Of a stretch of DNA of 64,000 bases, positions 32,002 to 39,868 are shown in pieces. Within the stretch, counting starts at the first letter, position 1. The number at the start of each line of letters is the position of its first letter. The position numbers were made by a program, and so were the translations under genes. The notes beneath the pieces are model-generated. The model was given only the letters and a program-made list of their open reading frames with translations, did not search any database and had not been told where the DNA came from. The stretch comes from Streptomyces sp. V4I2 (GTDB lineage: Bacteria > Actinomycetota > Actinomycetes > Streptomycetales > Streptomycetaceae), in the NCBI RefSeq assembly GCF_030817655.1, contig NZ_JAUSZM010000003.1, positions 5,394,001-5,458,000 of the forward strand, read 5' to 3'.

Positions 32002-32523
32002 ATGGAGTCGCCGTCGCCGTTCTCCACCGCGAAGCCGCAGGCGGCGCCGGGACCCCTCGCCTCCTTCGCCCGCTTCGTGGTGTGCGGCGGCGGCATCGGA
32101 GTCCTCTCCAGCTTCGCCGTTCCCCTGGTGGCCCTGACGATGCCCTGGGCGGTGGCCAACGCGGTGATCACCGTCGCCTCCACCCTCCTCTGCACCGAGC
32201 TGCACGCCCTGTTCACCTTCGGCACGGGCCGGCGCCCCGGCTGGCGCCAGCACCTGCAGTCGGCCGGCTCGGCGACCGCCGCGTACGTCGTGACCAGTGC
32301 CGCGGTGCTGCTCCTGCACGCGATGCAGTCCTCGCCGAGCATGCTCTGGCAGCAGGCGGTCTACCTCTCAGCGTCCGGCCTGGCCGGCATCGGCCGCTTC
32401 CTGGTCCTGCGCCTGTTCGTCTTCGCGGGCGGCGGGAGTCGCACGGACCGGACAACGGCACCGAAGCGAGCCACGAGCGACTGGAATCCTCCGTTTGTGA
32501 GGGCTGAGGCTTTTGCCGGATGA
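32002..32523 (+). CDS. GtrA-like membrane protein
   Basis: 173 residues from ATG 32002 with GGAAGGAAACG upstream. Four membrane helices lie between about 22 and 145 (FARFVVCGGGIGVLSSFAVP, NAVITVASTLLCTELHALFT), the GtrA fold associated with flipping polyprenyl-linked sugars. A second GtrA domain in this window is fused to a glycosyltransferase at 25529; this one is free-standing. Substrate unknown. Confidence 0.8.
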   Translation: MESPSPFSTAKPQAAPGPLASFARFVVCGGGIGVLSSFAVPLVALTMPWAVANAVITVASTLLCTELHALFTFGTGRRPGWRQHLQSAGSATAAYVVTSAAVLLLHAMQSSPSMLWQQAVYLSASGLAGIGRFLVLRLFVFAGGGSRTDRTTAPKRATSDWNPPFVRAEAFAG

Positions 32524-32601
32524 CGGATCATTGGCCAGATAGCGTGCCCATGCCACTGTTCACGCGAGAGTGCACCATGTGCACGAGGGGGATTCCTTCA
32601 C

Positions 32602-33321
32602 ATGCGGAATACGCGGAACGCACGCAGTACGAGGAACGTACGGACCAAGCGAAGAGCACTCTCGCGACTGACCATCGCGCTGCTCGCCGCAACCGGCCTC
32701 GCCCTGTCCGGCCCCGGCACCGCCCAGGCCACCACCACGACCGACATCCCGGCACCCACCGCCGGCGGCGTCTCGGCCACGGTGAAGTTCTACGACACGG
32801 TCGTCCCGCAGCCCTACAACCCCGACCCCACCGCCTACTTCGGCGACCGCAAGTGCCTGAACACCTACCACGACTACGACGCGACGCCCGGCTGCGGCGG
32901 CTTCAAGCTGGGTGTCACCCTCCACAACGTCCGCAACCAGCCGGGCTACCTCGCGGATCTCGGCAGCACCGACTACTGGTTCAAGGCGTACGCCGACACC
33001 GCCCGCACCTTCGGCTGCCTGCGCCCCGACGGCACGTTCGACCACGGCACCAGCTTCGTGGTCCGCACCCAGCAGCAGGAGTTGCTGCGGACCTATTACT
33101 ACGCCGAGGCCAACTGGGTCCTCTACGAACACCGCCAGTACCCCACCCGCGACGTCGGCCCGCACTTCTACATGAACTTCCCGGCCGAGACCGTCGACTG
33201 CCCCGAGGGCATGACCCCGACCCAGTACGGACTCAAGGTCACCAACGTCAAGATCACGATCGCGGACGACAACGTCTTCGGCCACTCGACGTGGAGCGCG
33301 GCGGGGCCGTACTACGGATAG
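32602..33321 (+). CDS. Secreted protein of unknown family
   Basis: 239 residues. A long Arg-rich n-region (MRNTRNARSTRNVRTKRRAL) precedes a hydrophobic core ending ALSGPGTAQA at about 43, so it is a Sec (possibly Tat-like) export substrate. The mature part is Tyr/Asp-rich with four cysteines (FGDRKC, PGCGGF, FGCLRP, VDCPEG). No known domain was recognised. It is monocistronic. Confidence 0.72.
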   Translation: MRNTRNARSTRNVRTKRRALSRLTIALLAATGLALSGPGTAQATTTTDIPAPTAGGVSATVKFYDTVVPQPYNPDPTAYFGDRKCLNTYHDYDATPGCGGFKLGVTLHNVRNQPGYLADLGSTDYWFKAYADTARTFGCLRPDGTFDHGTSFVVRTQQQELLRTYYYAEANWVLYEHRQYPTRDVGPHFYMNFPAETVDCPEGMTPTQYGLKVTNVKITIADDNVFGHSTWSAAGPYYG

Positions 33322-33381
33322 TCGGTACTACAGATAGAGCGCATCACGTCGGCGGGATCGATCTCCCCGCGCCGAACCGTC

Positions 33382-33738
33382 TCAGCCGCCGTGCGGACGC
33401 GGAACCCGTCGCCGCTGCCGTCCGCGCAGGGAGTCCAGGACCGCCCCGAAGGCGAGCGACTGGGCCAACGCGGAGACGACGATCCCGCCGACGAAGAACC
33501 ACGCAGGGGCCTCGACCCCGAACACAGCCTCCCCGAGGCCCGCGACGACCCCGAACACGGGGAAGGTGAACAACGCGGGCCACACCCAGATCATCGAGGT
33601 GTCCGGGTTCTCCCCGAACAACGGCTCGACCGCGGCGACCACCATGGAGGCCGCGACCAGCCCGAGGTAGACCGCCGAAGCGGGGTTGGCGAACATCAGG
33701 CGTACGAGCCTGCGTGAGCGTGCAGAGCGAGCGTTCAT
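33382..33738 (-). CDS. Membrane protein, SCO4225-like
   Basis: 118 residues from ATG 33738, chosen because GGGGGAG lies seven bases upstream. About three membrane helices (SAVYLGLVAASMVVAAVEPL, ALFTFPVFGVVAGLGEAVFG, WFFVGGIVVSALAQSLAFGA). The opening RRLVRLMFANPASAVYLGLV resembles a family that, from memory, is named after SCO4225. Function unknown. Confidence 0.6.
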   Translation of the reverse strand: MNARSARSRRLVRLMFANPASAVYLGLVAASMVVAAVEPLFGENPDTSMIWVWPALFTFPVFGVVAGLGEAVFGVEAPAWFFVGGIVVSALAQSLAFGAVLDSLRGRQRRRVPRPHGG

Positions 33739-33833
33739 CGGTTTCTCCCCCGGTTGGTCGTCGTATGCGTCCATGGTGGATCGACCGGGCGTACGGGTCG
33801 TGAGTACCCGTACTCAGCTCTGCGACTCAGTTT

Positions 33834-34085
33834 TCAGCCTTCGGCGGGCGGGGTTTCGGGGCGCTCGGCGACGAAGGAACCGAGTCCCGGCTCGGTGTAG
33901 ATGAGACCTTCCTGCCGCAACCCCTTGTGCACCTTCTGCGCAGTGACCGCAGCGATGCCGAACTCTGCCGTGATCTCGACGACGGAGGGGATACGCGTAC
34001 GCGGGGCATACGTGCCGTCCTCGATACGGCGGCGAATCACCTCGGCCACCTGGCGCCAGCGCGGGATGTCGGGAGCAAATTCCAT
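33834..34085 (-). CDS. Short GntR-family regulator (HTH only)
   Basis: 83 residues from ATG 34085. A single winged helix (WRQVAEVIRRRIEDGTYAPR, IAAVTAQKVHKGLRQEGLIY) is present with no ligand-binding domain, typical of the regulators carried by Streptomyces integrative elements and plasmids. It is divergent from the two small genes at 34245 and 34496, which it may control. Confidence 0.85.
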   Translation of the reverse strand: MEFAPDIPRWRQVAEVIRRRIEDGTYAPRTRIPSVVEITAEFGIAAVTAQKVHKGLRQEGLIYTEPGLGSFVAERPETPPAEG

Positions 34086-34244
34086 CACCGCACCACCATG
34101 CGCAGACGGCAGCACCCCGCGCGATTCACAGTTAACCGCTCATACCGCAGTAGACCATAGTAGGGTTGCCGCGAATGAAGCCCCGGCGACGGGTGGAGCC
34201 GCCCCGGGGCACGGCCACCAGCTATTGGTAACGGAGCTGATGAC

Positions 34245-34496
34245 ATGAGCGACCTTATCCACCGCCTCGCCACGTGGGTGGCCCTGCTGCTGAAGCCACG
34301 CAGCTCACCCCCAGCACCCCCTCAGCCCACGCTCGCCGCCCGCCCCGTACGACCGACCGCCGCACCCCTCCCCGCTCCCCGGAGCCCGTACGGCCTCGAC
34401 ACCCCCCTCGACGCCACCGCGACCCGCTCCGTACGCCCGTACCTCACCGCCCACGAGCAGGGCCCGTACTGGATCCACGGGTTGGAGGTCGCCTGA
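34245..34496 (+). CDS. Small Pro-rich protein of accessory pair
   Basis: 83 residues, MSDLIHRLATWVALLLKPRS at the start (short amphipathic or membrane-associated helix), then a Pro/Ala-rich part and RSVRPYLTAHEQGPYWIHGL near the end. Its stop overlaps the next start as TGATG. This kind of small protein often accompanies short GntR or XRE regulators in Streptomyces. Function unknown. Confidence 0.68.
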   Translation: MSDLIHRLATWVALLLKPRSSPPAPPQPTLAARPVRPTAAPLPAPRSPYGLDTPLDATATRSVRPYLTAHEQGPYWIHGLEVA

Positions 34497-34795
34497 TGGA
34501 ACCGCAGCCGCAGCCGCCGCGCGAACCCCGCCTCCTCCCTTGGGCCGGCGCGGAAGGCAAACCCTGCTACCTGCTCACGGATGACCACCACACCGGCCCG
34601 GTCTCCCGCCTGGCCGACGCGATGGAGTCGATCCAACTCGGCATGGGCACCGAACTCCTCGCCCACGCCCACGACTTGCTCCCGAACACACCACCCGGCG
34701 AACTCCGCTACCTGGCGGAACGCCTGACGGAGGCCCTCCGGGACGCCCTCCGCGTAGCGGAAAGCCGAGGAAGACGCTTGAGCCACCTGAACTGA
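34496..34795 (+). CDS. Small conserved-type protein of accessory pair
   Basis: 99 residues. LLPWAGAEGKPCYLLTDDHH, then SRLADAMESIQLGMGTELL and a helical C-terminus (ELRYLAERLTEALRDALRVA). It is translationally coupled to the gene at 34245 by a TGATG overlap. The same pair recurs near short regulators in Streptomyces as far as recalled. No catalytic motif. Confidence 0.68.
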   Translation: MEPQPQPPREPRLLPWAGAEGKPCYLLTDDHHTGPVSRLADAMESIQLGMGTELLAHAHDLLPNTPPGELRYLAERLTEALRDALRVAESRGRRLSHLN

Positions 34796-34864
34796 GACGG
34801 ACGCCAAACCCCCAGCCGCCCCGGGGGAAGAGCAGACCCCCGGGGTGTAGCTAACTGCCCTCTC

Positions 34865-34919
34865 GGTCCGGTAGGTCACTCCATGGTTCGGGAAGGCGGC
34901 TGACGGCATTGTTGAACCC
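34865..34919 (+). promoter_or_regulatory. Promoter-like sequence shared with 31886-31938 (copy B)
   Basis: CGGTAGGTCACTCCATGGTT ... TGACGGCATTGTTGAACC matches copy A with about 70 percent identity. It precedes the 56-residue gene at 34973. The TTGAAC at the right side could be a -35 element. The recurrence before two unrelated genes suggests common control. Confidence 0.45.
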
Positions 34920-34972
34920 AACGAACCCAACGGATCCAGGGATCCACAGCCGCCATCCGGAAGGAACCTCCC

Positions 34973-35143
34973 ATGGACTACCCGACCGAGACCCGCCACG
35001 AGAGCGACCTCGCCCCGCTCCTCACCGTCTGGGACGAGGCGCACCCCGCCGTCGCCGACCCCGAGTGGCGGCACCTGCTGGACGAGCTCGCCCACCCCCA
35101 CACCACCCAGGCGTTCCACCGCCTGGCAGCGACCGCGGCCTGA
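34973..35143 (+). CDS. Small acidic hypothetical protein (56 aa)
   Basis: 56 residues beginning MDYPTETRHESDLAPLLTVW and ending FHRLAATAA; predicted helical. GGAAGGAACC lies just upstream of the ATG. Downstream is the promoter of the CmtR-like gene. Family not recognised. Confidence 0.55.
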   Translation: MDYPTETRHESDLAPLLTVWDEAHPAVADPEWRHLLDELAHPHTTQAFHRLAATAA

Positions 35144-35157
35144 TAGTCCAAGGTTTT

Positions 35158-35167
35158 CTGAATTCAG
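35158..35167. promoter_or_regulatory. Palindromic operator of the metal sensor
   Basis: CTGAATTCAG is a perfect palindrome 22 bases before the ATG at 35190, flanked by TTTT and GAAGA to extend the dyad. ArsR/SmtB repressors typically bind such sites overlapping their own promoter. Confidence 0.5.
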
Positions 35168-35189
35168 GAAGACCTGTACCATCGAAGTC

Positions 35190-35525
35190 ATGCTGACTGT
35201 CGCCTCCGACATCGAGGTCCTGGCCCGCTTCGGCCGGGCCCTGGCCGACCCGATCCGCTGCCGCCTCCTGCTGGCCCTGCGCGAGGCCCCCGCCTACCCG
35301 TCCGATCTTGCCGACGCCCTGGGGATCTCCCGTACCCGCCTGTCGAACCACCTGACCTGCCTGCGGGACTGCGGCCTGGTCGTCACCGTCCCCGAGGGCC
35401 GCCGCACCCGCTACGAACTCGCCGACGAGCGCCTGGGCCATGCCCTCGACGACCTGCGCACCGCCGTCGTCGCGGTCGAGACCGACCGCACCTGCCCGGA
35501 CGCCGAGGCGAAGGGCTGCTGCTGA
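35190..35525 (+). CDS. CmtR-like ArsR/SmtB metal-sensing repressor
   Basis: 111 residues with an ArsR winged helix (DALGISRTRLSNHLTCLRDC). The three ligands known from mycobacterial CmtR (Cys57, Cys61, Cys102), which bind Cd(II)/Pb(II), are present at exactly those positions: Cys57 and Cys61 in LTCLRDC and Cys102 in DRTCPD. The protein ends GCC, giving extra thiols. Its stop is one base before the CDF gene. Metal binding should release the DNA and switch on export. Confidence 0.88.
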   Translation: MLTVASDIEVLARFGRALADPIRCRLLLALREAPAYPSDLADALGISRTRLSNHLTCLRDCGLVVTVPEGRRTRYELADERLGHALDDLRTAVVAVETDRTCPDAEAKGCC

Positions 35526-35526
35526 G

Positions 35527-36240
35527 ATGACCGCCTTGTCCCTCGGCCCGCCGCCAGTCCGCCGAGACGTACTCGCCAAGCGAATACGGCTGCTGGTCGC
35601 GGCGACGATCACCTACAACGTGATCGAGGCAGCCGTAGCCATCACCGCCGGCACCCTGGCCTCCTCCACGGCGCTGATCGGCTTCGGCCTCGACTCGGTC
35701 ATCGAGGTCTCCTCCGCGGCGGCAGTGGCCTGGCAGTTCTCGGCCCGGGACCACACGGTCCGCGAGGCGCGCGAGCGAACCACCCTCCGCATCATCGCCG
35801 TGTCCTTCTTCGCCCTCGCCGCCTACGTCACGATCGACGCCGTACGCGCACTGACCGGCTCCGGCGGCGAACCCGAGCACTCCACCCTCGGCATCGTGAT
35901 CGCCGCCCTGTCCCTGCTGGTCATGCCGTTCCTGTCCGCCGCCCAACGCCGGGCGGGACGCGAACTCGGCTCCGCCTCCGCCGTAGCGGATTCAAAGCAG
36001 ACCCTCCTGTGCACGTACCTCTCCGCCGTCCTCCTCGTCGGCCTGCTCGCCAACACCCTCTTCGGCTGGACCTGGGCCGACCCGATCGCCGCCCTGGTCA
36101 TCGCCGCGATCGCCGTCAAGGAAGGCCGCGACGCCTGGCAGGGCAAGGGCTGCTGCGCGACCACGGCACTGCCCTCCGCCGACCCGGCCGACGCCGGGGC
36201 GGACGTGTGCGGATGCCGGCCGGGCTGCGACTGCTGCTGA
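35527..36240 (+). CDS. Cation diffusion facilitator metal exporter with Cys-rich tail
   Basis: 237 residues with about six membrane helices. Conserved metal-site segments are TALIGFGLDSVIEVSSAAAV (helix 2) and SAVADSKQTLLCTYLSAV (helix 5 region). The cytoplasmic CDF domain is replaced by a short tail with CC at GKGCCATTAL and a terminal CGCRPGCDCC. Together with the CmtR-like regulator this suggests export of a soft metal such as Cd or Pb. One base separates it from the regulator stop. Confidence 0.85.
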   Translation: MTALSLGPPPVRRDVLAKRIRLLVAATITYNVIEAAVAITAGTLASSTALIGFGLDSVIEVSSAAAVAWQFSARDHTVREARERTTLRIIAVSFFALAAYVTIDAVRALTGSGGEPEHSTLGIVIAALSLLVMPFLSAAQRRAGRELGSASAVADSKQTLLCTYLSAVLLVGLLANTLFGWTWADPIAALVIAAIAVKEGRDAWQGKGCCATTALPSADPADAGADVCGCRPGCDCC

Positions 36241-36248
36241 CCGGACCG

Positions 36249-36551
36249 TCAGGCGGCGCCGCTGACGCCCGGAGCCACAAAGCGCCGGTACAGCGGGAAG
36301 AACTCCACGTCGGGATCGCTCTCCACCCCCAGTTCGCCCTTGAGCACGGGCTCGATCCTGGCGGCGATGAACCGGCCGAAGTGCTCCTCCGACTCCCAGA
36401 TGTCGAGCACGTGGAACCCGTCGGCGGCGAACCACGCCACGTGCATCAGGCACCCGTCCGGGGGCTCCTCCTCCCACCGCACCTTCTTACGCACCGTGTC
36501 GTACAACTCGGGCGTGATCTCGGGCCAGCCAAAGGTCATCACGACTGCCAT
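36249..36551 (-). CDS. Dimeric alpha/beta-barrel protein (antibiotic monooxygenase-like)
   Basis: 100 residues from ATG 36551 with GAGAGG upstream. The pattern MHVAWFAADGFHVLDIWESE followed by a C-terminal strand suits a ferredoxin-like ABM/NIPSNAP fold. No catalytic residues can be assigned. It converges on the CDF gene, 9 bases apart. Confidence 0.6.
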   Translation of the reverse strand: MAVVMTFGWPEITPELYDTVRKKVRWEEEPPDGCLMHVAWFAADGFHVLDIWESEEHFGRFIAARIEPVLKGELGVESDPDVEFFPLYRRFVAPGVSGAA

Positions 36552-36778
36552 GGTGGTGCCTCTCCATCGTCTCGACGCGGCACGATCCGCGCGGCTACGC
36601 ACGACGACGCTAAGCAGGCCAGATCGGACAGGCACCTCGGAGCGGGCATTCGTGGGGGCCCTCCTCATATCAGGTGAGGTCGGCGAGAACCTCCTGGCTG
36701 AGGGCGATCGACCCGGCGACCACACAACCAGCGCATCACACCATGCGCCCCTCCCGGCTCAGCCTCAGGCTGGTGCTC

Positions 36779-36994
36779 ATGGCCGACGCAAAGCCCATCG
36801 CGATCTACCCGCCCGGCACGGACGGCGGCCGACGCGTCCGCGTCGACGGCCGATTCGTGGGGATGGCTTACGGGCTGCTGGACATCATCGAGTTCCTCCG
36901 CCTCGCGGGCCTGGAGGACGTCGACGACGACTGGGTGCGGCAGTCGGGCCTGATCGAGTGGCGCGAGGGCGGCCCGGACGTCTGGAAGCACTGA
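36779..36994 (+). CDS. Small conserved hypothetical protein (71 aa)
   Basis: 71 residues starting MADAKPIAIYPPGTDGGRRV; compact beta then helix (GMAYGLLDIIEFLRLAGLED) and ending GLIEWREGGPDVWKH. Upstream in-frame ATGs at 36674 and 36743 are possible, but homologues as recalled start at MADAKP. Often seen in Streptomyces accessory regions. Function unknown. Confidence 0.65.
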   Translation: MADAKPIAIYPPGTDGGRRVRVDGRFVGMAYGLLDIIEFLRLAGLEDVDDDWVRQSGLIEWREGGPDVWKH

Positions 36995-37046
36995 ACGCGG
37001 CGGTGAGCAACGGTGCTTCCAGTGGTGGTGGGGTGGTGTCGTCGGA

Positions 37047-37229
37047 CTAGAGGCTGCGCAGTGCCTCGTACAGGTTGTCGTAGACGCTCCAGCAGATGAC
37101 GCTGCCGTCGTCGTTCAGGCTGCCCATGTACCAGTGGTCGTCGTTGACGGCTTTCACCAGACAGAGTCCGCCGAACCCCAGGACGATCTCGGGCTGGAGC
37201 CGCTCGTCTTGTGCCGGCCAGCCCGTCAC
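37047..37229 (-). CDS. Small hypothetical protein, possibly 5'-truncated
   Basis: 60 residues from GTG 37229: MTGWPAQDERLQPEIVLGFG, then CLVKAVNDDHWYMGSLNDDG and CWSVYDNLYEALRSL. The frame continues upstream with protein-like sequence (GDREAAPLDIDRVV) for about 25 codons to a stop without any usual start codon, so the gene may have lost its beginning. There is no Shine-Dalgarno before the GTG. Family not recognised. Confidence 0.45.
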   Translation of the reverse strand: MTGWPAQDERLQPEIVLGFGGLCLVKAVNDDHWYMGSLNDDGSVICWSVYDNLYEALRSL

Positions 37230-37405
37230 GACGCGATCGATGTCGAGAGGTGCGGCCTCCCGGTCGCCGGAGACCTTGCCGAGTGCAGCACGCCGGCTTC
37301 TCGGAGCACGGCTTCAGGAGTTCGATCCGATCCCGGGGACGTCGGCTTTCCCCGTCTGGCAAGCTGCTGGAGTTGCCGCGCCATCTCCGCAGGAGGCCTG
37401 CCTTC

Positions 37406-38455
37406 ATGCCCGTGCAGTTGCAAGCAGGCCTGATCAGCGCCGGCGTGTCGGCGCTGATCCTCGTCCTCGGTGAGCTCTTCCTCCGGCAGCGCGCCCGCCA
37501 GGAGAAGAGGCAAGGCATCCAGGCCACTTACCAGAAATACGCCGAGCCGCTCGCGCTGAGTTCGACGGATCTCTTCTGGCGCCTGCGCGAGGTCTTCGAT
37601 ACGAGAGGCGCGGGCTTCTACCTGCAGGGCCAGGTCCATCTCACCAAGTTCGAGCACTACAAGGCCCTCAGCACGCTGTACCGCCTCGCGGTCGTACTCG
37701 GCTGGATTCGCGCCCTGCGACGCGAGTTGTTCTTCCTTCCGGGGGCCGGCAACGGAACGGTGGAACGGCTCGACACCGCGCTGCACTCCTTCACCTCGGC
37801 CTTGGCCGAGGGAGGGCACGTGGAAACGAGGAGGGTTGCTTCGTTGATGAGCCTGTGGAGCATCAGTGTGACCCCCTCGACCGAGGTGGTCGCACAGGCG
37901 GGGATCCGGATCGACCACCAGCAAAGGAGGTTCCTCCACGAGGCGCAGGCAACCAGCGCCAACCAGCTGACGGCCGACGACCAGCTACGGCTGTGCCGAG
38001 CCGTGGCCGACACCCTGACGGACGTCATCGAATGCCCGCGCGTCGGTGTCGGCATCGTCGAGGAGACGCGTCACCGGGCGATTTCGTGCCTGGCGGTGCG
38101 CGAGGCATGGATCTACCGTGACTGGCAGGCCGCGATCGGCGACCTCGTCCTCCACGACGCCCAGATAGGCCAACGCCACTTCGAAGTCATCGGATACAAG
38201 CAATTCGAGGCGATGCGCGACAACGGCGAGGAAGCAGACCGCCTGTGGCTGCGCCGCCTCTACACCGTCATCGACGACCTCGACATCGGTGGCGACCGCA
38301 CACGTGACGCGCGCATCGACCAGCTCTGGGAGGCCTATGTGGCCACCGCGCGCATCATCGAGGCACTGCACAACGCCGACGCCGCCCGATCCAGGATCTC
38401 TCCGGCGACGGTGCGCGCTGTCCATGAGGTGCTGACATCCGCGGCAGCCGGCTGA
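37406..38455 (+). CDS. Membrane-anchored hypothetical protein
   Basis: 349 residues from ATG 37406 with GGAGG nine bases upstream. One N-terminal membrane helix at about 5-25 (QAGLISAGVSALILVLGELF) is followed by a basic stretch and a large helical cytoplasmic domain (KYAEPLALSSTDLFWRLREV, HYKALSTLYRLAVVLGWIRA). No catalytic motif is seen. The architecture, a membrane anchor with helical body in an accessory region, would fit a defence or effector-type protein, but nothing shows this directly. Confidence 0.75.
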   Translation: MPVQLQAGLISAGVSALILVLGELFLRQRARQEKRQGIQATYQKYAEPLALSSTDLFWRLREVFDTRGAGFYLQGQVHLTKFEHYKALSTLYRLAVVLGWIRALRRELFFLPGAGNGTVERLDTALHSFTSALAEGGHVETRRVASLMSLWSISVTPSTEVVAQAGIRIDHQQRRFLHEAQATSANQLTADDQLRLCRAVADTLTDVIECPRVGVGIVEETRHRAISCLAVREAWIYRDWQAAIGDLVLHDAQIGQRHFEVIGYKQFEAMRDNGEEADRLWLRRLYTVIDDLDIGGDRTRDARIDQLWEAYVATARIIEALHNADAARSRISPATVRAVHEVLTSAAAG

Positions 38456-38526
38456 AGACCGGGGTGCCGCTCCAAGCACAAGTGCCCAATCGACGGCGGG
38501 TCCTGGCATACACCCAGCTGGGTCTG

Positions 38527-38796
38527 TCACCCATCCGGGCTCTCGACAGCGGCGCCGTCCGGTCCCGAGCCTCTGGCCTCGGCGATACGGCGACCGCGCT
38601 CAGCGGCGCGAAGCAGAGCCTGAGCCACGCGCTCGGCGTCGTCGGGATGCAGCCTCACCTCATCGGTCCACAGCACCGACAGCCGCACCGTTCCGTCGAG
38701 CAGGTGGGTGGCCACATCCACCTCGGCACCGCTTCCGGTGACGTCGGTGACGTTCAAGTCCTGGTCGCTGCTGTAGGCACTCACGCATGTGAGCAT
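38527..38796 (-). CDS. Small hypothetical protein (89 aa)
   Basis: 89 residues from ATG 38796: MLTCVSAYSSDQDLNVTDVT, an immunoglobulin-like or beta-rich middle (VATHLLDGTVRLSVLWTDEV), and an Ala/Arg helical tail. It lies next to the displaced tRNA half at 38901. Function unknown. Confidence 0.5.
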   Translation of the reverse strand: MLTCVSAYSSDQDLNVTDVTGSGAEVDVATHLLDGTVRLSVLWTDEVRLHPDDAERVAQALLRAAERGRRIAEARGSGPDGAAVESPDG

Positions 38797-38863
38797 GCCT
38801 GAGGCTCGACCCGGCAAGGAGGCGATCGCCGTTTGATCGTCTGGATACGAACCCCGCAACGCA

Positions 38864-38894
38864 AGAGGCCCCGGGATGAACTCCCGGGGCCTCT
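38864..38894 (-). terminator. Displaced tRNA-Arg terminator
   Basis: AGAGGCCCCGGG (38864-38875) pairs with CCCGGGGCCTCT (38883-38894) across 7 bases. It follows the duplicated tRNA 3' half exactly as the hairpin at 39869 follows the intact tRNA, so it is probably the original tRNA-Arg terminator. Confidence 0.7.
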
Positions 38895-38900
38895 CACCTG

Positions 38901-38945
38901 TGTGCACTCGGCAGGATTCGAACCTGCAACCTTCTGATCCATAGT
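38901..38945 (-). repeat. Attachment-site copy: displaced 3' half of tRNA-Arg(ACG)
   Basis: 38901-38940 is identical to 39911-39950, covering the 3' acceptor strand, T-arm, variable loop and the 3' side of the anticodon arm; TAGT also matches after one mismatch. The 5' half of the tRNA is missing here. This is the classical product of integration into a tRNA 3' end, with the second copy inside the intact tRNA gene. Confidence 0.9.
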
Positions 38946-39099
38946 TCTATGTGGATCGGTCAGCGACGGCCATAACCGCCATCGCGGGACCCTTGAGGGA
39001 CGCTAGCGGACAAGGTCGGTTGCTGAGGTTGCGGTACTTCACTGCTGTACAGCCCGATCACAGGGGACCTTCAGCATGCGGTTGCTGAGGTCAGCTCTG

Positions 39100-39387
39100 C
39101 TACTTCAGGTCAGCAAGGCCCCTCTGCAAATCGTCGAGGTTCATCACCGGCTCAAATGTGACCTCCGCGCCCATCTCCTGGAAGAACGGATCGGCGATGG
39201 AGGGCAACTGCGAGCTGTCCTGCATGTCGAACACGAGAATCATGGAGCGCCCGCCCTCAGGGGTGAAGTAGGCGGCCTCCGGCTTCAGCCGCTCCATCGC
39301 TGACTTCAGCGAGTTGGGCATCGCTCCGCCCTTCGTCACCTGATTCGACATCTGGGTGTCCATGCGGGCCTTCATCATCATCCGCAT
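39100..39387 (-). CDS. DUF3303-like small alpha/beta protein
   Basis: 95 residues from ATG 39387 with GAGGAGAG upstream. Begins MRMMMKARMDTQMSNQVTKG; core ERLKPEAAYFTPEGGRSMIL and C-terminal FFQEMGAEVTFEPVMNLDDL. This resembles a small actinobacterial family with a ferredoxin-like fold (DUF3303-like), function unknown. It lies inside the 1-kb tRNA-Arg insertion. Confidence 0.65.
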   Translation of the reverse strand: MRMMMKARMDTQMSNQVTKGGAMPNSLKSAMERLKPEAAYFTPEGGRSMILVFDMQDSSQLPSIADPFFQEMGAEVTFEPVMNLDDLQRGLADLK

Positions 39388-39523
39388 CGCACGCTCTCCT
39401 CGCGCACCGCGACCTGCGCGGTTCCGTCCGCGCTCGCTGGGATCCGGTGCATCCAGCTCAGCTTCACCTCCGTTGATCACCATCCGCAACATTTCCTACG
39501 CCCTACGTGACGCCAAAGGAGAG

Positions 39524-39826
39524 ATGACTTCGGCCCCGTCCACAACCGCCCCCGACCGAGGCACCTGCCGCTGCGGCACCCAGCACACACCCGAGGATCC
39601 AGCGCTCGGCACGGCCCTCGATCCGGCGACTTACGACTACGCCGCCGCCGTCCTCTTCAACAACCACGCAGGCAACCTGTGGATGAGGTTCACGACTCGC
39701 CTCCGCCGCGAGATCGCCGCCCGCGCCGGACTCACCCGCCGCGAGGACGACGTTCCGGGGGATGGACGCTCAGCGCCGCAGGACTCCGCAGGCGCCATCA
39801 CGAACGCACCCACGGGAGCCGAGTAG
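39524..39826 (+). pseudogene. Truncated replication initiator (RepSA-type) of an integrative element
   Basis: 100 residues from ATG 39524 with AAAGGAGAG upstream. TCRCGTQHTPEDPALGTALD, then YDYAAAVLFNNHAGNLWMRF and TTRLRREIAARAGLTRRE match the internal part of the replication initiator of pSAM2-type Streptomyces elements. After DDVPGDGRSA the similarity ends and a stop follows, so most of the protein, which should exceed 400 residues, is gone. It lies between the two tRNA-Arg attachment copies. Confidence 0.75.
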
Positions 39827-39868
39827 CCGCAGAGGTGGTTGCCGTCAATCACTGCCGTCAAGGCAAAA

